Shown piece after piece: positions 41,967 to 48,141 of a stretch of DNA of 64,000 nucleotides. Numbering within the stretch: the first letter of the stretch is position 1; every line of letters starts with the position of its first letter. Origin of the DNA: Acidobacteriota bacterium (lineage in GTDB: Bacteria; Acidobacteriota; Thermoanaerobaculia; Multivoradales; JBCCEF01); the NCBI GenBank assembly GCA_039028635.1, contig JBCCHV010000015.1, positions 1 to 64,000 of the forward strand, given 5' to 3'. A model generated the notes under the pieces. It had not been told where the DNA came from, ran no database searches, and saw only the letters and a list, made by a program, of their open reading frames with translations. The translations under genes were made by a program, and so were the position numbers.

Positions 41967-42206
41967 TCAGAATTCCTCGTCTTCGATCGCTCGCAGGCCG
42001 TTGGGGTCCATGTCGGAGCCGGCTTCGTTGCCTTCCTCCGGCGGCGGAGCCTCGCTGCCGACGACGCGCTCGATGACGCTGAAGATCCTATTCCAAAGGC
42101 TCTCACGCTCCGCTTCTTGGGCGCCAAAGGCGGCGCCGGAGAGGGCGAGGCCGAGGATCAAGGTCCAGGCGATGAGGGGGCGAGGGTGGGTTTTCTGTCG
42201 ACGCAT
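41967..42206 (-). CDS. Small exported acidic protein, module 1
   Basis: This 79-residue protein has a signal peptide (basic start, then AWTLILGLALSGAAFGA, cleavage after the last Ala). The mature part is about 50 residues: an amphipathic stretch with LWNRIFSVIERVV, a Pro/Glu/Gly-rich segment, then DMDPNG and an acidic end EDEEF. The ATG at 42206 has GGAGG at good spacing. The protein at 43477-43767 has the same plan. Both sit upstream of an HxxxCxxC-TPR gene. It may be a secreted signal, a surface peptide or a periplasmic ligand; I know of no described function. Confidence 0.7.
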   Translation of the reverse strand: MRRQKTHPRPLIAWTLILGLALSGAAFGAQEAERESLWNRIFSVIERVVGSEAPPPEEGNEAGSDMDPNGLRAIEDEEF

Positions 42207-42299
42207 GGTGCCTCCGTTGGTGGATTGGCGGATGTTGCCCTGGCTGGGCTACGGTTCGCTAATCAAGAGGTGATTCCAGGAATGATATTCGGGACAAAA

Positions 42300-42310
42300 A
42301 ATTATCGAAA
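42300..42310 (-). promoter_or_regulatory. Shared motif TTTCGATAATT upstream of module 1
   Basis: TTTCGATAATT on the minus strand lies in an AT-rich patch about 94 nt before the exported-peptide gene at 42206. The identical 11-mer occurs on the plus strand at 43333-43343 before the paralogous peptide gene. In such a G+C-rich genome this is a good candidate for a shared operator or promoter element. Confidence 0.5.
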
Positions 42311-42330
42311 TAAGAAATTTTCAAACTAAC

Positions 42331-42352
42331 CCCCAGCTCCTTCGGAGCGGGG
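42331..42352. repeat. Short G+C hairpin upstream of the bacilliredoxin gene
   Basis: CCCCAGCTCC-TTC-GGAGCGGGG can fold with a short loop. It separates the AT-rich control region of module 1 from the bacilliredoxin gene, so it could act as a terminator or insulator between divergent units. Confidence 0.35.
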
Positions 42353-42457
42353 TGGCCTGAGCGCTTCCTTGGCATAGAATTGGAATCCCCACGGGCGTTG
42401 CCCGGTTGCGTATTCCCGCAGAGTCCGAGACCTATCTTTCCGAGGAGGAGTGAAGCA

Positions 42458-42889
42458 ATGCCCTACAGCCCACTGCTGGTCAAGCCGATGCGCGAGGAGC
42501 TCACGGCGATCGGCGTCGCCGAGCTGCGCAGCGCCGAGGAGGTCGATCAATTCATGAGCCAGAAGACCGGCTCCAGCCTGCTGGTGGTCAATTCCGTCTG
42601 CGGTTGTGCCGCCGGCATGGCGCGTCCGGGGGTTCGCCTGGCGCTGGAAGCGGGACCGGCGCCGGCCCGTGTCGGCTCGGTATTCGCCGGCCAGGATGTC
42701 GAAGCGACGGCGCGGGCGCGGGCGTATTTTCCGGAGATTCCTCCGAGCAGCCCGTGCATGGCGATCTTCCACGATGGTGAGCTGGTGTTCTTTCTCCCAC
42801 GGCATCGCATCGAAGGGCGATCGGCGCAGGAAGTGGCCCAGGATCTGGTGGCGGCGTTGCAGGAGAACGCTTCGCCGGCGACCGCCTGA
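42458..42889 (+). CDS. BrxA/BrxB-family bacilliredoxin
   Basis: This 143-residue protein is of the YphP/BrxA family, thiol-disulfide proteins that remove bacillithiol from S-thiolated proteins in Firmicutes. The active site is Cys48-Gly-Cys50 in VVNSVCGCAAGMARP, followed by SVFAGQDVEATARAR and PSSPCMAIF. Bacillithiol users outside Firmicutes include some Deinococcus and Acidobacteria, so the partner thiol is uncertain. The ATG at 42458 has GAGGAGGAG about 8 nt upstream. It is followed by the small Sm-like gene after 5 nt, between the two divergent TPR modules. Confidence 0.9.
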   Translation: MPYSPLLVKPMREELTAIGVAELRSAEEVDQFMSQKTGSSLLVVNSVCGCAAGMARPGVRLALEAGPAPARVGSVFAGQDVEATARARAYFPEIPPSSPCMAIFHDGELVFFLPRHRIEGRSAQEVAQDLVAALQENASPATA

Positions 42890-42894
42890 GCGCG

Positions 42895-43167
42895 ATGGGT
42901 ACCTTCCATCAGAACAAGCACGCCCTCCACGGCATCACGGTGGTGGTCGAGACGGCCGGCGGAGAGACCTTCGTCGGCCGTTGTGACGACATCACCGAGG
43001 AGCAGGTGATCCTGCGCGATGTCGATGTCCATCGACCCGAAGAGGGCGGGCCTACGAAAGCGGAGTACCTCTCCCGGGCAGCACGCTTCGGGGTTTGGAA
43101 GAAGCACGACCGCCTGGTGTTGCCGCGGCAGAAGGTCGAAGCGATCGCGCGTCTCGGCGAATTCTGA
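42895..43167 (+). CDS. Small protein with Sm-like strand pattern
   Basis: This 90-residue protein has no named family that I recognise. HGITVVVETAGGETFVGRC followed by CDDITEEQVILRD and a final LVLPRQKVEAIARL follows the Sm1-Sm2 pattern (G-x2-F-x-G, then an acidic turn, then a hydrophobic strand), comparable to Hfq at 63438. This is only pattern likeness. It is 5 nt after the bacilliredoxin gene and probably cotranscribed. It could be a nucleic-acid- or metabolite-binding barrel. Confidence 0.6.
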   Translation: MGTFHQNKHALHGITVVVETAGGETFVGRCDDITEEQVILRDVDVHRPEEGGPTKAEYLSRAARFGVWKKHDRLVLPRQKVEAIARLGEF

Positions 43168-43305
43168 CCTTTTCGGGGCCTGCGCGCCCTTTTCGCGCCG
43201 TCTGCCGCCTCGAATCGGCCCCTCGACGGCCTCCGCGAAGTACCGAAAAGATAAGTATTGACAGTCTTTTTCGGCTCACTCCCGGGTGAGTCGAAAGGGG
43301 TTCCT

Positions 43306-43333
43306 TTGATCGCGCTTATTTACGTGTTAATAT
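43306..43333 (+). promoter_or_regulatory. Candidate sigma-70-type promoter for module 2
   Basis: TTGATC and TAATAT with a 16-nt spacer make a plausible -35/-10 pair, giving a leader of about 135 nt before the exported-peptide gene. The shared TTTCGATAATT motif overlaps the end of the -10 box, as a repressor or activator site might. Confidence 0.4.
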
Positions 43334-43343
43334 TTCGATAATT
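43333..43343 (+). promoter_or_regulatory. Shared motif TTTCGATAATT upstream of module 2
   Basis: This is an identical copy of the 11-mer found on the opposite strand at 42300-42310. It lies 134 nt before the peptide gene start and touches the proposed -10 box. Confidence 0.5.
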
Positions 43344-43476
43344 CGCTGGATCAGGGCGCTCTGGAGGGTTGACTGTCCCCCTGACGGGGTGGCCGACTCA
43401 CAGAACTAGTGGAGGAGGGATTCTCGGCTCCCGCGGTGGGAGACCCCGGTCCCTTGGAAAACTAGGAGGCGAGACA

Positions 43477-43767
43477 ATGACCCGTTTTTCGAGAATTCGC
43501 CGCGTCGCGATCCTTCTGTCGGTGGCTCTGATGATGCTGCCGGCAGGCACCCTGTGGGCTGGCCCGTGGGATTCGGCCGAAGGCGAGACGACATTCTTCC
43601 AACAGTGGTACCAGCAGCTCGTCGAGTGGGCCGAGAAGGTCGAGAGCATGTGGGGCGGGAACGAGGGGGGTGGCTTCGATCCCTTCGGTATTTCCGCCGC
43701 GGCACACAGCGGTGAGGGCGAGGAGCCGACCTCGAACTTCGAGTTCGGAAGCGCCGAAGAGGAGTGA
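43477..43767 (+). CDS. Small exported acidic protein, module 2
   Basis: This 96-residue protein has a signal peptide (FSRIRRVAILLSVALMM, cleavage near TLWAG). The mature part has an aromatic amphipathic helix (FFQQWYQQLVEWAEKVESMW), a glycine run, FDPFG, and an acidic end SAEEE. The plan matches the protein at 41967-42206: signal peptide, Trp-containing helix, D-P-x-G, acidic tail. AGGAGG lies 7 nt before the ATG at 43477. A 185-bp gap leads to the TPR gene. Its function is unknown; a secreted or surface peptide is inferred. Confidence 0.7.
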   Translation: MTRFSRIRRVAILLSVALMMLPAGTLWAGPWDSAEGETTFFQQWYQQLVEWAEKVESMWGGNEGGGFDPFGISAAAHSGEGEEPTSNFEFGSAEEE

Positions 43768-43862
43768 TCATCGGCGTATCGAAAGGTGATTTCGGCGATT
43801 TCCGTTGTCCCCTTTTCAGACGCTGATGAAACTACCGTATTAGGGAGCTCGCGAGGCACACC

Positions 43863-43960
43863 ATGGGGTACTTCACCGGACGCCTTCGGATCCCCTTGAA
43901 ATATAGTGATTTTGACTATTTCGAGGTCCCATGAGGGTACTCCCCGAAGCCGATGAATAA
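43863..43960 (+). other. Two chained mini-ORFs leading into the module 2 TPR gene
   Basis: ATG at 43863 opens a 23-codon frame ending with TGA at 43932-43934. That stop overlaps ATG at 43931, which opens a 9-codon frame ending at 43960, past the TPR start at 43953. The TPR gene has no good ribosome site of its own, so translational coupling through these frames is possible. In module 1 the same coupling position is held by the mini-sigma gene. Chance cannot be excluded. Confidence 0.3.
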
Positions 43961-45293
43961 CCACTTGACAGCCGCTGAGATCCGTCGCTTCCTGGCGGCC
44001 GAGACCGCTCTCCAGAATCGCGCCGCGGCACTCCATCTCTTGGAGTGTGAGCAGTGTCGCAAGGCGGCCGTCGAGGCCCTTGGCGCGGGCGGCGGAGAGC
44101 GGTCCGTGCTCGCCAAAGTTCTGCCCTACGGGCGCGCCGTCGAGAAACCGGCGGCGCCCGTCGGCGGCGACCTCAAGTCGCGGCTGCATGTCGCTTTCCA
44201 GGAGGTGCAGGGAAGCTCGCCGCTGCTCGACGATCTCCTCGCCTACTCCTGCGACTGCTGGCCGATGCTGATTCGCAATCAGGCCAAGTATCAGAACCTG
44301 GGTTTCGCCCAGCGCTTGATCCAGGAGGGCCTGGAAGAGGGCTACGGTGAGCTGCGGCGGGCCTTGGCTCTCGCTGAGGCCGGCCTCCAGGTGCTCGGCA
44401 CCCTCGAGTCCCGGCACTACGGGGAGGTGCTCCTCGCCGAGACCCGAGGACGCGGGCTGAGTGTGCTCGGCAACTGTCACCGCCTGCGTGGCGAATTTCA
44501 GCAAGCGGAAGGTTGCTTCGCGCAGGCCGGCGAGCTGCTGAGCCAGGCGGCGGATCCGATCGAGGAGGGCAACTTCCTCTACCTGCGGGCGATTCTCGAC
44601 AAGGATCGCGGGAACCTCGATGTCGCCCTGGCGGGCTTCGAACAGGCGGTGCAGCTCTTCGAGGAGGCCGGCGACGAGCTCAAGGTGGCACGCGTTCTGA
44701 CCTCGATCGGCAATCTGCACCTCGATCGCGCCTGTCCGGAGGACGCGCTGGCGCCGCTTCTCGAGTCGCTGGCCCGCTCCGACGAAGGGGCCGATCCTCG
44801 CGCCGTCCTCTATTCGCGCGCCAACCTGGCGATTTGCTTCGCCGATCTCGGCGAGTTCGCCGAGGCGCGCAACCTCTTCGAGCAGTGCCGCGAAGGCTTC
44901 TCGCGGTTCGCGGACAGCTACACCGTCATCCGCGCCTGCTGGCTGGAAGGCGTCATCGCCTCCGGCTTCGGCGAGGTCGAGATGGCGGAATCCCGTCTCA
45001 AGGAGGCCTTCGAGGCCTACCAGCAGGAAGAGAAGCTCTTCGATGCCGCCCTCGTCGCCCTCGATCTGGCCCTGGTTCTCAATCGCCAGGGGCGCTTTTC
45101 GGAGGTCCGCGACCTGGCGCGACAGTCGCTGGCTGCCCTGGTGCCGGCTGGCGTCTTCAAGGAAGCGGCGACGGCTCTCGCCTTCTTCCACCAGGCGGCC
45201 CACCAGGAAAAAGTCTCGGAAGAGGTCATTCGCGGCGTCGCCCGCTTCCTGCGGCTGGCCAAGACCGACCCCTCGCTCTCGATCCGCACCTGA
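43953..45293 (+). CDS. TPR protein with N-terminal HxxxCxxC motif, module 2
   Basis: This 446-residue cytoplasmic protein has His28, Cys32 and Cys35 (HLLECEQC) at the same positions as the paralogue at 40310-41647. TPR-like helical repeats run from about residue 140 to 430 (GNCHRLRGEFQQAEGCFAQAG, LTSIGNLHLDRACPEDALAPL). The C-terminal block FDAALVALDLALVLNRQGR and the final FLRLAKTDPSL also match the paralogue. No mini-sigma gene precedes it. It probably senses or titrates a partner through the zinc-like motif; no function is known. Confidence 0.78.
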   Translation: MNNHLTAAEIRRFLAAETALQNRAAALHLLECEQCRKAAVEALGAGGGERSVLAKVLPYGRAVEKPAAPVGGDLKSRLHVAFQEVQGSSPLLDDLLAYSCDCWPMLIRNQAKYQNLGFAQRLIQEGLEEGYGELRRALALAEAGLQVLGTLESRHYGEVLLAETRGRGLSVLGNCHRLRGEFQQAEGCFAQAGELLSQAADPIEEGNFLYLRAILDKDRGNLDVALAGFEQAVQLFEEAGDELKVARVLTSIGNLHLDRACPEDALAPLLESLARSDEGADPRAVLYSRANLAICFADLGEFAEARNLFEQCREGFSRFADSYTVIRACWLEGVIASGFGEVEMAESRLKEAFEAYQQEEKLFDAALVALDLALVLNRQGRFSEVRDLARQSLAALVPAGVFKEAATALAFFHQAAHQEKVSEEVIRGVARFLRLAKTDPSLSIRT

Positions 45294-45312
45294 GCCGGTC
45301 GGCGGACTGCCG

Positions 45313-45948
45313 TTACTCCCACTCGGCGGCGGGGCAGGCCTTCTCGAGGTCTGCGATGGCGGTGCCGTAGCTCTCCAGGAATTGGCGCGGGTTCTGGTGG
45401 TCCCGGCCCTGTAGGGCGGGCCCCACGAACACGTCGCAGAAGAAGGGCACCGGCAGCAGGCTGCCTTTGGGCAGGGCTTTGCCCAGGCCGTGGAGGAAGA
45501 TCGGGATCACCGGCACCTCGGGGCGGCGCTCGGCGAGCCTGCCCAGCCCACTCTTGAACTCTGCCATGCGCTCCGGCTCGCCGCGGGTGCCTTCCGGAAA
45601 CAGGATCAGTAGCTCGTTGCGATCGAGGGCGTCCTCGAGAGCGGCGAGGGGATCGCCGCTGCGGCTTCCTCGGCGCTCGATCGGCAGGATCCCGAGGAGG
45701 TGACGGGAAAACCACGCCAGCAAGGGATTGCTCAGGAAATAGTCGGCGGCGGCGACCGGCCGGATGCGGCCGGCGAGGCGCTGAGGGAGCAGCGACAGGA
45801 GCACGGCGGTGTCGAGATGGCTGTTGTGATTCGCCGCCAGGATCGCCGGGCCGGAGGTCGGCAGGCGCTCGCGATGGCGGACGTTGAGGCCGAGGACGAT
45901 CAGCACCACCGGGCGCAGGACGAGAGCGACGAAGAGGTGCTTGAGCAC
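45313..45948 (-). CDS. 1-acyl-sn-glycerol-3-phosphate acyltransferase family (PlsC-like)
   Basis: This 211-residue acyltransferase has NHNSHLDT with His41 and Asp46 (HX4D) and the substrate motif FPEGTR at 117-122. The N-terminal hydrophobic stretch (VALVLRPVVLIVLGLNV) suggests membrane association. The expected reaction is acylation of lysophosphatidate or a related alcohol. The start is a GTG. It follows the CDP-diglyceride synthase gene by 24 nt and forms a three-gene lipid operon with the two genes upstream. Confidence 0.9.
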   Translation of the reverse strand: MLKHLFVALVLRPVVLIVLGLNVRHRERLPTSGPAILAANHNSHLDTAVLLSLLPQRLAGRIRPVAAADYFLSNPLLAWFSRHLLGILPIERRGSRSGDPLAALEDALDRNELLILFPEGTRGEPERMAEFKSGLGRLAERRPEVPVIPIFLHGLGKALPKGSLLPVPFFCDVFVGPALQGRDHQNPRQFLESYGTAIADLEKACPAAEWE

Positions 45949-45972
45949 GGGAGTTGGGTCCGAGGGCGCGGC

Positions 45973-46911
45973 CTAGTAGTAGAGGTAGTAGACGAAGTGG
46001 AAGAACAGCGGGGCGGTGTAGGTCAAGCTGTCGATGCGATCGAGGATGCCGCCGTGGCCGGGAATCAGGGAGCCCGAGTCCTTGAGCCGAAGGTCGCGCT
46101 TGAGGGCCGAGATGACGACGTCGCCGAGGAAGCCGCCGAGACCGATGATCAAGCCCGCGGCGAGGGCATCGCGCGGCACCAGGGGAGTGAGGTAGGGAGC
46201 CGCCAGGTAGGCCACGAGAACGGTCGTCGCAACGCCGCCGAGGAGCCCTTCCAAGGTCTTGCCGGGGCTCACCGAGGGCAGCGCCGGCCGGCGTCCGAAG
46301 AGGCGGCCCCAAAGGAACTGGGCGACATCGTTGAACTGGGTCAGGAAGACCAGAAAGAGCAGCAGGCCGGGGCCGCCGCCGGCGGGATTGCCGCGGGCCG
46401 GCAGCACCAGCAAATAGGCGATGTGGCTGAGGCTGAAGACGGTGGTCATCATGCCCCAGTGGAGGATGCCGGCGGCCCGCAGGAAGCCACGGGTCTCGCC
46501 GATCAGCACCATGCGAGTCGGGATCAGCAGGAACATGTAGACCGGCACGAAGATGATGAACATGCCGTACCAGGCGCGCGCGATCCAGAAGAACTGAAAG
46601 GGGATCGACAGGTAGGCCCAGAACAGCACCCGGCGGTCCGCCCGGCGGGTGGGCACCAGGGAAAGGAACTCCTTCAGGGCGAGAAAGGAGACGAAGGCGA
46701 AGAACACCAGGGTGACGGTGCGATTGGCCACCAGGGCGAGGGCGAAGACCACCGCCATGATCCACCAGCTCTTGATTCGTAGGCGCACCTCGTTCAAGGC
46801 CAGATTGGGCTTCAGCCGGCCGAGCACGACGACGATCAGCGAGGCGACGACCAGCAGGGCGAAGATCCCGCCCAGGCTGATCAGCACGGCGCGAGGTAGG
46901 TCGAGGGTCAT
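45973..46911 (-). CDS. cdsA: Phosphatidate cytidylyltransferase (CdsA family)
   Basis: This 312-residue integral membrane protein has about eight hydrophobic segments. The C-terminal signature (SALKRDLRLKDSGSLIPGHG then GILDRIDS) matches the CdsA pattern. It makes CDP-diacylglycerol from phosphatidate and CTP. SPGKTLEGLLGG near residue 210 is also typical. The start overlaps the CDP-alcohol phosphatidyltransferase stop by 4 nt. Given the unusual partner upstream it may be an accessory paralogue like E. coli YnbB rather than the only CdsA. Confidence 0.93.
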   Translation of the reverse strand: MTLDLPRAVLISLGGIFALLVVASLIVVVLGRLKPNLALNEVRLRIKSWWIMAVVFALALVANRTVTLVFFAFVSFLALKEFLSLVPTRRADRRVLFWAYLSIPFQFFWIARAWYGMFIIFVPVYMFLLIPTRMVLIGETRGFLRAAGILHWGMMTTVFSLSHIAYLLVLPARGNPAGGGPGLLLFLVFLTQFNDVAQFLWGRLFGRRPALPSVSPGKTLEGLLGGVATTVLVAYLAAPYLTPLVPRDALAAGLIIGLGGFLGDVVISALKRDLRLKDSGSLIPGHGGILDRIDSLTYTAPLFFHFVYYLYY

Positions 46912-47513
46912 GGCGCCGCTCGCAAGGCGCCCTGCACGCGGCGCAGGATGGTGATCGCCAGCAGGGCGAGGACAGCACCCTGCACCCAGAGGAGCCAGGG
47001 GTGTGGCGCCAGGCCGAGGCCGAGAAGCAGGCCGACGAGGCCGAAAACGAGGGCTCGGTCGCTCTTGCCCATCGGGCCGTCGTAGCGCCGTTCGGCGCCG
47101 ACGGCGAGGGCCGCCAATCCGGCGACCTCGGTGATCGCGGCCGCCAGCGCCGTGAGCACCGCCAGTCGCGGCTCGAAGCCGGGGACCAGGGCGAGGGGAA
47201 GGTAGAGGGTGCTGTCCGAGAGGACGTCGCCGAGCTCGTTGAGGAGGGCGCCGAGGGGGCTGCGCAAGTCGTGCTCACGGGCCAGCATGCCGTCGGCGGC
47301 GTTGAGCGCCATGCGCAGCAGGAGGAGGGCCGGCAGCGCCAGCAACAGGCCCTTCGAGGTCGGGCGCAGGGTGATGGCGATACCCCAGAGGAGCGACAAG
47401 AGAAGAGCGCCGACGGTGATCTGGTTGGGGCTGACGCCGAGCCTGGCGAGCCCCCGCACCAAAGGCCGCAGGAGCCGCTGAAAGGCTGGCTTCAGATCGT
47501 ACACGCTCGCCAT
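46908..47513 (-). CDS. CDP-alcohol phosphatidyltransferase family protein, variant motif
   Basis: This 201-residue membrane enzyme is of the family that moves a phosphatidyl group from CDP-diacylglycerol to an alcohol. The catalytic block NAADGMLAREHDLRSPLGAL followed by LNELGD keeps the spacing D-x2-D-G-x2-A-R-x8-G-x3-D-x3-D, but the first and third Asp are Asn71 and Asn92; Asp74 and Asp96 remain. From memory the YnbA-like branch has the same change. The ATG at 47513 has AAAGGGG 8 nt upstream and is preferred to the GTG at 47522. It is first in the operon with cdsA and the acyltransferase. Confidence 0.85.
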   Translation of the reverse strand: MASVYDLKPAFQRLLRPLVRGLARLGVSPNQITVGALLLSLLWGIAITLRPTSKGLLLALPALLLLRMALNAADGMLAREHDLRSPLGALLNELGDVLSDSTLYLPLALVPGFEPRLAVLTALAAAITEVAGLAALAVGAERRYDGPMGKSDRALVFGLVGLLLGLGLAPHPWLLWVQGAVLALLAITILRRVQGALRAAP

Positions 47514-47601
47514 CGAATGCACCCCTTTCCCGATTCGCCGACGATACTATGCCGCCGACGAAGGAGTGGGTTTTCGGCGGCGCGACGGAGGAGATCGAGC
47601 G

Positions 47602-48003
47602 ATGAGCCAGGTGGCAGGGAGCAAGAGTCTGACGGCCGGGGGTTTGATGGCGGCTTTGGCGGTGGCCGGTGGCGCTTTCGGGGCCCATGGCCTCGAGGAG
47701 CGCCTGGAGCCGGCGGCCCTGGAGCTCTGGAACACGGCCTTCCATTACCTGATGGTGAGCGCCCTCGGGACTTTGGCCGGCGGCGTGATGGCGCGCCTCG
47801 GTCTGGCGACGGCGTGGGGGAGCGCCTGTCTCGCCGGCGGCGGCCTGATCTTCGCGGGCACCGTCGCAGCCCTCGCCCTGGGCGGACCGCGCTGGCTGGG
47901 CGCCATCACGCCGATCGGCGGGACGGGGCTGATCATCGGCTTTCTCGGCCTCGCCTGGGCCGGCTGGCGGGGCCGGTCTCGGATCAGTCCGCCGGCGAGC
48001 TGA
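47602..48003 (+). CDS. DUF423 family membrane protein
   Basis: This 133-residue protein has four hydrophobic helices. LAVAGGAFGAHGLEERL near residue 20, WNTAFHYLMVSALG near 50, AGGGLIFAGTVAALAL near 82 and the final ITPIGGTGLIIGFLGLA are hallmarks of DUF423 (YgdD-like). The family has no known function. The ATG at 47602 has GGAGGAG upstream; the open frame extends further without conservation. It is divergent from the lipid operon. Confidence 0.88.
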   Translation: MSQVAGSKSLTAGGLMAALAVAGGAFGAHGLEERLEPAALELWNTAFHYLMVSALGTLAGGVMARLGLATAWGSACLAGGGLIFAGTVAALALGGPRWLGAITPIGGTGLIIGFLGLAWAGWRGRSRISPPAS

Positions 48004-48141
48004 TTTCGCCATTGCCCCGGCGGGGGCCTTTGGCTACCATGGGCGCGTTTCCGTCCGAAGCTCTCGGACAACCATCATCGCAGCCTTCTCCGGCATCTGC
48101 CGGGCTTCGGTACCTGATTTTCCTCGAGGGAGGTCTCCGCC

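Larger units (their letters stand above)
43168..43476. other. AT-rich control region upstream of module 2
   Basis: This 309-bp gap has no credible gene. It contains TTGACA at 43258-43263 and a second pair, TTGATC (43306-43311) and TAATAT (43328-43333), with a 16-nt spacer, plus the shared motif at 43333-43343. The A+T content is well above the flanks, as in the matching region before module 1. Confidence 0.5.
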
